Shown here in pieces: positions 1-10,500 of a stretch of DNA of 64,000 bases. The notes beneath the pieces are model-generated. The model had not been told where the DNA came from and ran no database searches. It worked only from the letters and a program-made list of their open reading frames with translations. This DNA is from Tenrec ecaudatus (Eukaryota > Chordata > Mammalia > Afrosoricida > Tenrecidae), in assembly GCF_050624435.1 (NCBI RefSeq), contig NC_134535.1, positions 127,025,731 to 127,089,730 of the forward strand, written 5' to 3'. Within the stretch, counting starts at the first letter, position 1; each line of letters starts with the position of its first letter. The position numbers and the translations under genes are program-made.

Positions 1-2484
1 CTCTGGTGTTGTCAGTTTCCCCCTCACCCTCCAAGTGTGATGCGCGTCCACTTAAGGGCATGGGGCGAAGCGCCAGAAACTTAGCTGCCAGGTCTGTGGC
101 ACCAGATTGAGCAGCTCAGGAAGACGCAAGGGACGATGACATGTGAGTCCACACAGCCATTCATCCCAAGGCCACCATGTTGAAGGTATTCTCCTGTCAA
201 GGATCTTAGCCAAGTATATGAACGAGAAATAGGGGGAGCCAAGCATCCTGCTGCCCTGCCCCTAACTGGCTCAGTTTATTTCTGCCTTCTTCAGCATCGC
301 CCCCACCCCCAAGGTCCTGAGGGACAACTATGGCTAACAAACGGATTGCTTCCCTAGACCACAATGTGTGTGCCAGATTTTTCTTTCTGATCATTCCCTA
401 GAAACTTGGTCCTGGCTCTTAGTGTATTTGTGATGCTTCTGTTAGTAACCAAAGAATGGGACAGGGTTTACCTGAGTTACATAAGGGATCTGGTTCCCTG
501 GGTACTGCACAGAGTGCTTTCAACTCCCAACCAGTAGTAAGTGAAATGCTTTCTAGCTGTTTCCCGCGCCCTGCTCTCCCCACCGTCGTTTCTGACTTGA
601 GACTTGTAGTTTTAACTGTATATGAATCCCCCCTCCCCCCGCCCCATCCCCTAAAGCATTTTGATGAACTCCTAGGATTCCAATCAGTTGTCTTCATTTG
701 GGGAAGGGGGATCCTGGGCAGCCAACCTGGTTCCCAACAGCAGCCAAGTGGGATGAACAGAAGGAGATGGTGGCTGGCAGGGCATCCCAAGGTCTCTGAC
801 CTTAATTTTGTCATTGGTGCCACCGCCCGGGACTGCTTCCAGGACCAGACACAGGCTGCTATATTATTACTTTGCTGCCTGTAGCAGCACCTGAGTCTTG
901 GAGCATGCCTGGCCCGGTACCTGTCTTTCCGCTGCTTCCTTGTGCTTTAGGAGGACGGGCAAGATCAATTCCCCTACAAGGCAGTGAGTCAGATGTAATC
1001 CGCTGATCTGACCTCTCTGGAGGGTTGTCTGTGGTTTTAGACAGAAAGCAAGGCACTTAGTGGGGAGGAGCTTCTATTGTGATAGGGAAATTCGTTTTGA
1101 TGAGTCTCTGGGTGGTTTATTACTTGGTGCATTCACTGTGGGCTGCTGGGGGAGGCATGTTTTGTGAGGTTTTGCTTCTTTTGATGGGTACATCTAATAG
1201 TAGTTTCTGTTCTCCATCAACGTTGAGAGTTCACTGCCTGTCTATGGGTTCTCCCTTTACAGAGAAAAACAACTCATGTCTTAGATTGGCCTTGGGGGCA
1301 TTCTGTGAGTTTAGCCTCTGTGTATTGGGACTTGGGAGAGGAGTCCATCTTGAAGAACCCAGGCCAGATTGCCCCCATCTGGTGTGGGACCCCTTAGCCT
1401 TGGGTGCTACTTCACCTTCCTGTGTGTGGGAATGCAAACAAGGGTTTCTCTTTTGGGGGTAAGGGAGGTGGTGGGGGGTGGATAAGAAACTAAAGGAGTC
1501 TCCGGAAAACAAAGCAGGAGGGTGTCTGTGATATAGACACCAGGAGTCTGTGATATAGACACCAGGACCATTTTCAGCCCTTCTGCTTCCTGTCTGTGCT
1601 CTTGGGCCAATGTCCAGTGCTAATGCAGTGGCCGGGGACCAGGTTCTGTCTGAGCAGAACCTCGGCCTCCTGCACCCACAACAAAGAAAGCCAACAGCCC
1701 TGACTCACTCCACCTACACAGGCCTGACTTGGTGGCTATCCAGGTCCTCCTTACTTGCGGGCCCCATAGACTACTAATCATCCTCCCGCACATAACCAGT
1801 CACTGGGCCCCTCACACAGAGTCTGTCTGCTCGCCTTTTCTGTGATGGATATCCAGGCTTGGCAGAAGAGCAGCAGCTCAGGCCCTGGGCTCACCCTGAC
1901 AGTTCAGCTTTTTTTCTCTCCCAAGGAGCTTCTCACTGGGGATCGGGCTTTTCCAGTTGGCATCATGTGAAATATTTCCGCAGCAGTTAGGGCCATGCCT
2001 GGTACCCCATAGCTTGGGTGCCAGGGGGCGCGTCTGAGTCGGGTCTTGGAGCCGATGATGCCCCCCCCCCCAAAAAAAAACTCATGAGGCTGCCCTGCAT
2101 GTTCCTGCGTGCCACTAAAACGCGACCCCGAACCTTTTCATCTTGTACTTCTCACTCCTGAATCTCCCTGCTTGGGATTGCCAAGGAGCCAGCTTCCCAT
2201 CTGCCCGTTTCTAAAGCCAAACTGCACTCGCTGCCTTGGGGTCTATGCCGACGCCTAGTGGTCCTGCAGGACAGACTAGAACTGCCCCTTAGGGCTCCCA
2301 GGGCTCTGACTCAAACACAGAAGCAGCGGCTCTATGTATCAGGGTACTTTCAGGGCTGGCCCCTCTTATTTGCACACAATCTAATTATAATTGCTTTGGT
2401 GGTCTGGGGCCGAGAAGTGGCCCAATGGGAGGGTTCCTCTCTGGGCTGAGTTACTTTTTGTCCCCTACCCACTTCGTTACACAG
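1..2484 (+). other. VAMP1: VAMP1 intron 1 (3' part)
   Basis: No exon was recognised here. The stretch ends in a pyrimidine tract and an ACAG acceptor at 2481-2484. The next exon starts with G followed by the serine-2 codon, so the initiator ATG must be split and its AT must lie upstream of base 1. A 22-bp tandem duplication sits at 1524-1567 and a poly-C/poly-A run at about 2060-2080. Open frames seen here have no family resemblance. Confidence 0.6.
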
Positions 2485-2611
2485 GTCTGCTCCAGCTCAG
2501 CCGCCAGCCCAGGGGGAAGAAGGGGCTGCCCCAGGTGGGGGGCCCCCAGGCCCGCCCCCCAACATGACCAGCAACAGACGACTCCAGCAAACTCAGGCAC
2601 AAGTGGAGGAG
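2485..2611 (+). CDS. VAMP1: VAMP1 coding exon 2
   Basis: The exon carries the last base of the split ATG plus 42 codons: the Pro/Gly-rich leader and the start of the SNARE motif ([15 protein letters not shown]). The acceptor is ACAG at 2481-2484 and the donor GTAGGT at 2612. It ends in phase 0. Confidence 0.95.
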
Positions 2612-4148
2612 GTAGGTGGAGAGCTATTTTTCGGAATCTTGGATTAGAGACAGAAGGGAGCATCTTACATGTTTTTCTCTCTGTTCTGGGGGTAGGGGTG
2701 AGGGTGCAGGGTGGCCAAAGGCCCTGGCTGGAAGGGACCCGCCGAAGCACCCATCTGGTGGAATTAAGCAGGGCCAGGCTCCTTCGTGGTTCTCTAGCCT
2801 CCAATCCCTGCCATTTCCAGTGCTGAGCTTAGGCGCTCGGTTTCCGTGGCCCCTCAGGTGGTGGACATCATGCGTGTGAACGTGGACAAGGTCCTGGAGA
2901 GGGACCAGAAGCTGTCAGAGCTCGACGACCGGGCTGACGCCTTACAGGCCGGAGCGTCACAGTTTGAGAGCAGCGCGGCCAAGCTAAAGAGGAAGTATTG
3001 GTGGAAAAACTGCAAGGTCAGTTTTCCTCGCCTCCTCCCTCTTCCCTTCCTGGGCTTCAACAGGGAAGGCAAGAGACCCCCTCTGGTTCCCCCTTGCTTT
3101 CCCTCTAAGGCGCAGGATTGGAGGGAAGCCCGGCAGCCTCCTTCCCGGGGCGCAGGGCCCGACACTGCCCACCAGGGGAGGCTAGCGTGCTCCGCACCGC
3201 TCACTGGGGAAAAGATAACCCTGCTGATGATTAGTCGTTTTCCCTTAAGCGAGCTCTCCCCGTAAGAAAAAGAAAAGAAAAATTCTTACCTGGAAAATGA
3301 ACCCGTTAACTAAAGGTCCCAAGTCTGCAGCCTCATTGGAGTTCCTTTTAAAGCCCAAGGCAAGAAGAGCTGAGCAACACCGAGCAGGGTGCAGGGTCTC
3401 CGGGCTGTTTGTGCTGGGCAGCCGCTGGGGTCCAGGGAGTGTTTGGTCCCTGAAGGGAAGCCGAGGGGTTGGGCCCCAAGGGGCCGTGTGCTTTCTTCCC
3501 CTGTCCAAGAATGGAGGGCGTCCCGTGCCCGAGTCCCTCGCCCCCTCGCCCTCTCGCCCCCTCGCCCCCTCGCCCCCTCGTCCCCTCGCCCCCTCGCCCC
3601 CTCGCCCCCGGCTCCCTTGCTGTTCCTTCCGGAGTCGGAGGGCTCATTTTCCTGTCCGTGTTTCTCCAGATGATGATCATGCTGGGAGCCATCTGTGCCA
3701 TCGTTGTGGTAGTTATTGTGAGTAAGTATCGCGGAGGTGGCCCATGGGGGGACAGGGGGAAGGAGTCTCCTCCCAGCCCTGCCTGCCTGCTGGGGAGCGG
3801 GGCTGCTCTTTTGGAGGTATGGAGACTGCCCTTTCGGGCCTCTCACCTGGTTTGGGAGGGAGCAAGGGAGGGCTGGGAGCTTGCTAAGCCCCAGGACCTC
3901 TTGGATGGACAAGCCTTCCCGCCTCGAGATAATTGCGGGGTACGGCCCCTCCTGTGCCGAGGAAGCGGGGTGCTGCTGTTTGCCACCGGCATGGGTCCGG
4001 GGGAGCCGTGGGGACAGGACACCTCCCGCGGAAAGGCCCGACTGTCTGTTAACTTGATGTAATTTGCCGTCTTGTTTTCTCCTGTCTCTTTCCTCTTTTT
4101 CCATCTGGGACTCCCCGGTTCCTGTGTCCAGTCTACTTTTTTACTTGA
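2485..4148 (+). CDS. VAMP1: VAMP1 (synaptobrevin-1), coding exons 2-5, exon 1 outside the window
   Basis: This gene encodes the vesicle R-SNARE that pairs with syntaxin and SNAP-25 to drive synaptic vesicle fusion. Coding pieces are 2485-2611, 2858-3016, 3670-3721 and 4132-4148, all with GT/AG junctions. They give 118 aa if the missing exon supplies AT of the start codon, which is the human length. In order I see a Pro/Gly-rich N-terminus (residues 2-28), the SNARE motif with the zero-layer arginine in the VLERDQKL stretch, the basic-aromatic [10 protein letters not shown] juxtamembrane segment, and one C-terminal membrane anchor ending YFFT. The APAQPPA start and NMTSN, with the KNCK ending and YFFT, separate it from VAMP2 (NLTSN, KNLK, YFST). 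It converges with TAPBPL, as in human. Nothing looks broken. Certainty is high. Confidence 0.96.
2858..3016 (+). CDS. VAMP1: VAMP1 coding exon 3
   Basis: Fifty-three codons cover most of the SNARE helix and the juxtamembrane segment [10 protein letters not shown]. The acceptor is CCTCAG and the donor GTCAGT. The QFES sequence contains the bond cut in other VAMPs by clostridial proteases. Synaptobrevins are near-invariant here, and so is this copy. Confidence 0.96.
3537..3609 (+). repeat. CTCGCCCC octamer minisatellite
   Basis: About nine tandem copies of an 8-bp CpG-containing unit lie in VAMP1 intron 3, ending about 60 bp before the exon 4 acceptor. The opposite strand carries regular G-tracts. 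Confidence 0.9.
3670..3721 (+). CDS. VAMP1: VAMP1 coding exon 4 (membrane anchor)
   Basis: Seventeen codons encode the start of the transmembrane anchor ([11 protein letters not shown] then a run of Val/Ile). The last base, A3721, is shared with the next exon. The donor after it is a consensus GTAAGT. Retaining the intron would instead append a Gly-rich reading, which would be an alternative C-terminus; human VAMP1 is known to vary here. Confidence 0.95.
4132..4148 (+). CDS. VAMP1: VAMP1 coding exon 5 (C-terminal IYFFT and stop)
   Basis: After the acceptor TGTCCAG the exon completes an Ile codon and adds Tyr-Phe-Phe-Thr and TGA (4146-4148), the canonical VAMP1A ending. The 3' UTR follows. 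I found no plain AATAAA between here and about 6.5 kb, so the transcript end is not placed. Confidence 0.93.
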
Positions 4149-4373
4149 GAACGTGCCACCCCTTCCTTCCCTGTTCTCCATTGCCAGCCAGACTCATGCC
4201 CCGCGCCCTCTGTTTGCTCTCTCAACACACGCCCCTATCTGCCTCCTGACATCCCAGCGCAGGCTTCTCTGCCACCCATCCCTCCTGTGTTTGTTGCTTT
4301 CTGTTGGCACTTTGTCGTACCCCACCTCCCCCAGCACTAGAAATGCTGCTCGTGCAGAGTCTTGGAGTAACCT

Positions 4374-4433
<60 letters not shown>

Positions 4434-7000
4434 GCAAGCAATAGCCGGTGCCTCCTCCCTGCCCCCTTCCTCACGTCCCCTCCAGTTCTCCCCAAGTCCC
4501 CAAAGAGGTAGAGGCCACTGCAAGGGAGAGAGAAAAGGGAGCAGCTGAGGTGGGGTTGCCCAGGAGGCTGCCACGATGGGACAAGAGCAGGGGATGTGTC
4601 TTCAGGAGAGTCCAGCCTGCTGGCGGGAGGAGGCTTGGCACACTTGGGAAAATGGTGGCTCCCTTGTTGTTTCCCTGGCTACCTCGCCTGCAACTCTCCC
4701 TCTGTGCTAACCCCAGGAGAGGACCCCATGTCCAGTTTGGTCCGTTTAGAATGTAAAACCTAGGCTGCTGTTGCTGCTTTTTACAGTGGCTACTTCTAAC
4801 CTTTGAGCCCAAAGTTTCCTAGGTCTTCAGGGAGCCTACAACCTTGTCCGTAGTTTCTATAGGCCTGGAGTCCCAGCATTGAGAAGATACGGGCCTCATT
4901 CTCAGCCTAGGAGCAGTCCCCACCCCCACCCCCGGAAGGGCCGTCCCATCACATTTTGGGGTATGCGCTGTCTGTATTGGCATGAAGGGCTGGGCGTAAT
5001 CTCAGAGAGCCAAGGTTTGGGACTCGGTCCATTTTCATTGCTGTCATAAAAGACAGTATGCCTATTGGCTATAGAAATGGAGTCTGGGGACTTGTTTTAA
5101 AATGAACTTGGGGTAGGGTGGGAGGCGAGGAGCTTAGAGGAAGCTACCTCTTGCCCTCTCACTGTGGATGAAGGAACGTGAGGGGGTGAGAAGTGAGGGA
5201 CTTGCCAAAGGCAGGAAAGAAGAAGGTAAGAGGGCCTCCCTGGCCTGGCCCAACCCCAGTAGTTAGGGAAGTTTGGTGTGCCTGTAAATGCAACCTTGGA
5301 CGGGAGGCCCGACAGCACTTGTATACTGCTGTGTCTTCTTGGGGCCCTCTCCACTAGTCACCTCTGCCCCTCCTGCTCTACCGTCCCCATTGACACCTCC
5401 CTCCGTTACCCATCTGCACTCTGCCTGCTCTCTTGGTCTCCTCTGTGTCGGGGTGCAGAGTGAGGCAGCTGAGGTTGGGAGCCACTTGCCTGTCTCCAGC
5501 GGGGGGCAGGGGGTGTTCCTGCTGCCTGGAGGAGAGTGTTCCAAGGGATAGACCAAGGACCTTGCTGAAAGGGTGAGGAGGGAGGGGAGCAGGGCAGGCT
5601 GGGAAGAACAGGAGGAACACACCTGAAGCCCTTTATTCCTCTGCCCTCTGGCTCTTGGGGGGTTGACTGCGGGGGGGGGGGGAGGCTGGCCTGGATGCTT
5701 ACCTCCCACACAGCAGCATTTCATTGCACAAAACCATCCTTCCTTTCCCGCTGCCTCCCCCACCCTTCCCCCTGCTTCCCACCTTCCTGCTCTGGGCAGG
5801 ACTGAAGAGCTGAAGAAAGCAGTCAGTGTACCCTCCCAGCGTCCCCCCTCGAAGGCCTTCACTCTCCCCCGGGCTGCTCCTTGTCCAATCCAGTGGGTCA
5901 CCGCCGGAGCAGCAGCACCACTGTCCTCGATGTGTCCCAAGCCTCGAGCAGATCCTGGGCCCCCCAGCCCCGGCCCTGTCGTGGGGCTCTTTATCTCCCG
6001 GGGTTCTGCCCCTCTGAGGTGCACCAGAAGTAGCCAGCTTTGTTCTTTGGGGGCGGTAGCCCTTCTATTTTCTTTCTCATCCTGCCCTGGGCCCTCCTCT
6101 GTCTTTGCCCCCCCCCCACTGCCCCCACCCTGAGCCACATGCATGAACCGTTGCAACTCAGCCCTGGGAATCTGCAGGTAGGTGGAGCCTGGCTTCCCAC
6201 GTCCCCATCCGTCGTCTTCGGTTTGGCCATGAGCCGATGTGGGGTTCCCATTGTGTGTCTGCCATCACCTCTCTGTCTCTCTTCCTTACCCCGATCTCAT
6301 ACTGGTATAGAGTAATCACAGTTGTACTTCCACCAAAGGCATGTGGCATATTTACCGATGTCATGTATTCTGAACAGAGGCCAAAAAAACAAAAACAAAA
6401 CAAATTCCTTCCCTAAACCGACTCGGCTGTTATTTGGGTTGAGGAGCTGGGGTGGGCGGGCGTGGAGTACAGTACCCCTTCTCCTTAGAAGCCTCATGCT
6501 GCCCGGGCCTGGAAGGGCTGGCTTCTGTGCTTTGCCTGGTCTTGAAGGCACTAAGGACCTGTGTGTGGCAGAGAAGCCGTCTTTGCTCGGCGCCCGACTC
6601 CTGCAGGTGCTGCTGAGAGGAAGTGACGACAGGAAGTTGAGTGGGCTTCACAGGCTGGCAGACAGCTGACTGCAGGCTTTCTCAGGCACCGGTCTGCCCG
6701 GCCCGGCCCAGGGGACCTGTGCAGACGAGGCCTCCGGTGAACCTCCCGGTCCCATGCGGTTTTCTTATGTTGAGTTCCGGCTTTACAAATGAGTCACAGG
6801 AGTGCTGTCCCCTGCCCCGGTGAGGGCGAGGACCTTGCCGGTCTTCTGACACAGCTGCCGCTGATTTGCAGGCATTGAGTTGGCGGATCATGAGGCCGGC
6901 AACCAAGGGCTGCTGAGGGCCCCACCCTTGCACCTTGAACCCATCGCAAGGTGGAGCAGCTAGGCGTGGGGTCAAGGGGACAGTGTAGTGGAGAAGCTTG
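4149..7000 (+). other. VAMP1: VAMP1 3' UTR and downstream flank up to the TAPBPL 3' end
   Basis: This stretch has no coding exon that I recognise. It contains the GA microsatellite at 4375-4429, poly-G and poly-C runs at about 5670 and 6109, and otherwise apparently unique sequence. The VAMP1 polyadenylation site must lie in it but shows no canonical signal by eye. Confidence 0.45.
4375..4429 (+). repeat. (GA)n microsatellite
   Basis: About 27 GA dinucleotides in a row, 230 bp after the VAMP1 stop codon, so probably transcribed in the 3' UTR. Confidence 0.97.
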
Positions 7001-7022
7001 GCCTCCGAGGGTGCCAGTGGCT

Positions 7023-7028
7023 TTTATT
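7023..7028 (-). terminator. TAPBPL: Possible TAPBPL poly(A) signal (AATAAA on minus strand)
   Basis: TTTATT on the plus strand, about 425 nt beyond the TAPBPL stop codon. It is the first canonical hexamer I found in that direction. Confidence 0.45.
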
Positions 7029-7452
7029 CTGACAGGGTCCAGACTTGGTGAGGGGTGGCCCAGGACCCACCCCTTGGCCCTGTGGCCCCTCGCTTGCTTG
7101 TCACCTCATCCCCAACCTGGCTCTTGTTTGAAGCTCCACTGTCGCCCTCTCTACATAGTCTCCTGGGTGCATCTGCCCAGGGCTAGTGGCTTTGGGGCTC
7201 CTCCTGCCCGTGGAGCCTGGCTCTTCTCCCAGAGCCCCTCTGGGCATGTTTGACCGCTCTGAGGCAAGAGGGTGGCTGCCGCAGAATGTGGACCTCGGCG
7301 AGGTGGCTAGGAGGAGAAAGGAGGCATGGGGCTAGCTTTAGTTAAAGTAGCACCGAAGGCAGGGGGCCGGCTGGGAGCTAGGGGTTCATGAGGGGCTGGT
7401 CTGAAGGGGAGGTGGGTCAGGGGCTGGAGCTGGGGGCAAGCAGGCTCTTACC

Positions 7453-7532
7453 TTACCACATCCGGAGCCCCAGAAACAACAGTGCAAAGAGGAAGAGGCT
7501 GCTGGCAAAGACGACCCCCCAGGCCGTTCTCT
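7453..7532 (-). CDS. TAPBPL: TAPBPL exon 6 (membrane span) ending in a stop
   Basis: Reads ERTAWGVV, then a hydrophobic segment, then GLRMW and TAA at 7455-7453. In human the same place reads on (a CAA codon, then G and the splice site) into a tail exon. Here CAA appears as TAA. The donor region is a tandem GTAAGGTAAG, so splicing could occur 5 nt earlier. I found no convincing counterpart of the human tail exon downstream. Confidence 0.9.
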
Positions 7533-10500
7533 CTGTGGGGTAGAGTGGAGCAGGCCCACATCATCACAGGCACCCTCACCTGCCCACCATGCGCCCCAGG
7601 GAGGCGGGACGGGAGGAGCATGCGTTGGCTAGTCCCTGGTGGAGGGGCGCACGTCTGAGCCCTGCCCTCACACCGATGCCACGGAGCGGTTGTGCTTGTT
7701 GACTGGCTGGCTGTTCTTGTATGTTCCTTCACATAAGTCTACCTCGTCCCACCTCAGGAGGCTGGTTTACTTGTTGGTTTTGATTAGGTGAGTTGGGAAC
7801 CACCAAACCGGGTGGCCCAGGAGCACCACCTCTCGCCCAGGGCCACCTGCGCTCCCGTTTCTGAGTGTGAATTCTTCCCTGCCACTCGCCTGCCAGAAAC
7901 CTTTCCCCACCCAACCGTGACCTTCAGGATCCCGCACAAGCCAGGAGGCCCACCCTGGTCTGGCCCCCTGCAGCAGGTGGGGAGGTGGGCTGTCTGTCTC
8001 ATTTTCTGTGTGCTTCCTTACTCAGGTCGGGGACCTTGGGCAGCATCTCTGCATGCCTGCTGACTCCCGTGTCCAGTGGAAGCACTTGCTCCCACACACG
8101 TGTGCGCCCACATTCCTGAGCATCCTCGGCAGCCACAGCGGTGTCTCAGCTCCTGAAATCTGAGGCTGCTTGATGATCCGGCTGTTGTCTGTGCCCTTTT
8201 TGTCTTGAGGGCCCCCAAGGGCCCTCCTACCCCAGCTAGCTAGCCAGACTGAAGACACCCAACTGCCCCCTCTTGGTCCTCATCCCCCATGTCTCCTAGT
8301 CTGGACTAAAACCATGAGTGAGTGGCCAGGCTGAGGTCAGCCTTGCTCTCCCACCAGCAGCGCCATGCCTGACGTAGCAGAGTGGGGAATGGGGGAGGCT
8401 GCCATCGTGGGGGAACCTAATTTAGAAGCAGGGCAGTTGGGACTGTACACCATGGTAAGCAGAGCAAGGCTGCCAGGTGGTATTGGAGCGCGAGAGCCAG
8501 GAGCCCAACCCTGCGGTGGGGTACGGGGATGCCGCCTGGTACCTGGTGGAGCAATCCAGGTGCTGGCTTGCAGGGGCTTCTCCAGGGAGAGGTGGGCGAC
8601 CTGGCAGGTGTACGTGGCGCCGGCAGGGCCCGGCTCTGCCGTCAGGGTGGAGGCGATGCTGTAGGTGTCTGCTGAGCTCTGCCGGAGGCTGGAGAAGGAG
8701 GCTCCCAAGACCGGGGCCGGGCTTCCTCCCTGCTCCTCTCGGATCCACGTCACAGCCACGTCCAGAGGGTAGTAGCCAGCAATGCTGCAGATGAGCGTGG
8801 GCAGTGGGGCTTGACTGGCCAGGTTCAGCCGTACTCTTGGGGGGGCTGGTAGAAAGGACAGGAAGGGTGACTTCTGAGGGACCAGGGCCTTCTCCTGTGA
8901 GGGTGCCCGTAGGCTGCGGAGGCTCAGAGCCCCTTGCCATGGTGGAACCAGAATCGGGGCTGGCCCAGAATGCAGGCAACAAAGGGTACCCTAAAACACG
9001 TGAACAAGGTTGCCTGAAGGTTGGCTTGCTTTTGATTGTCATGGCAGGCCAGTGATTTGTAAGCAGGTCGGTGACCAAGTAGGGGACCTTGTCTGATGCC
9101 ATCTGTTTTTCTAGGATGGAGAAGGCATTCAGGGCGTGGGCGAGCATCAGTCACTCAAAACTGCCCTCATGCCTGAGCCCCTGGGACGGAAAACAGTTTG
9201 GACAGCTCCCCCCGCACCCCACCGCCCCTGGCCACCGGAGCCCTGCCTCACCTTGCACGCTCAGCCGGATGATTTGCTGAGCTCGGTACAGAGAGGTGGT
9301 GACCTGGCAGATGTAGGCCCCCTCGTCCTTTACAGTGAGGCTGGGCAGGGTCAGTGAGGCGTCCCCGAGCAGTTCGGGCTCCAGGCTGGCGCCCTCCCGC
9401 TTGGCCTGCCCCTGGCCCGAGGCCCAGTAGTACACCAGCTGGCCACTGCCCTTATGCTGTAGCCGCCACTCCACGCTGACCAGGTCCAAGCCCGGCGCCA
9501 TGGTGAAGCCACAGTGCAGGGAGGGCGAGGCCCCCAGCAGGGAGCTCAGGGATGGGGTCTGGGTGGTCACCTGGAACTCCACTGTGGGGAGAAAAAGCGG
9601 GGTGAGTGAGGGCATCTGACTCCTTGGAGTTCCCCGGGGCTGCGCTGAGGCTGTGGGCAAGGCGGCCTCATCTCATCTCCCGCCAGATGGGGGTCCCAAA
9701 GGGAAAGGGGTGAAATGCCAGCATCTAGTCCAGGATATCGTCCTGAAAAATTTTTTGCTTTCCATCACGCAGCTCTCATTTTGGGTGTTGCATAGGTTTG
9801 AAACAGCCCAGGTAAGAAGGAGGGGCATCTGGCAGACGTGACGGTCCCTGGCTTCTGAGGCAGCTGGGTGACTGTAGGCTCGCCAACAAGGGTAGCATTC
9901 TCTGACTGATGCCTTCCGAGGAGAGCAGGGTAGCCTTCTAGGCTGGGCTGGAGTGTCTCTTCTTGGAGACAAAATAATGGGTTAGGTGGATTCTGAAGAT
10001 CTTTCATCATGGGCTCGATCTCCTCTGCCCCCTCAGTGCCAGCTCCCTGCCAGGGAGGCGAATGCCTCTCACTTTCCCGGGAGTGGGAAGCTTCTGCAAA
10101 GAGACCATGGACTCATTGTGGGGTCTCCCCGAGGGAAAGGTGCTTATCTGAACGATGCACTCCTGTGCTTTGCTCGATGGTCGTGCACAGAAAGCTGACC
10201 CGGGGCTCAGTAAGACTCTTCCAGATGGAGAGTAGTGTGAAGGTGGGTGGAAAAAGGGGGAATGGATCACAGTGATCGACATAGAACCCTCTCCCAGGGA
10301 GAAGGACAACCAAAAAGTGCGTGAAGGGAGAGACACCGGTCAGGGTAAGATTGAAAAAAAAAAAATCAAGGGTGCATGAGAGAGGGAGGGTGGGGAAAGG
10401 GGGGGAAATGAGCTGATACCAAGCGCTCAAGTAGAAAATGTTTTGGAAATGATGTTGGCAACATATGTCCAAAGGTGCTTGACACGATGGATGGATGGTG

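Noticed and set aside
456..884. Open frame of 142 codons near the start
   Set aside because: It lies in VAMP1 intron 1, has no family resemblance, no splice context and biased Pro/Gly/Trp-rich composition of chance frames.
3310..4104. 264-codon minus-strand frame opposite VAMP1 exon 4
   Set aside because: Its length comes from the CTCGCCCC array (GARGRG repeats) and GC-rich intron; the real gene is on the other strand.
5263..6156. 297-codon minus-strand frame
   Set aside because: Low-complexity, GC-rich 3' flank of VAMP1 with no recognisable domain.
7030..7262. Possible TAPBPL tail exon after a CCTCAG acceptor at about 7257
   Set aside because: An open frame follows, but it does not resemble the human tail and lies beyond the in-frame stop; treated as 3' UTR/flank.
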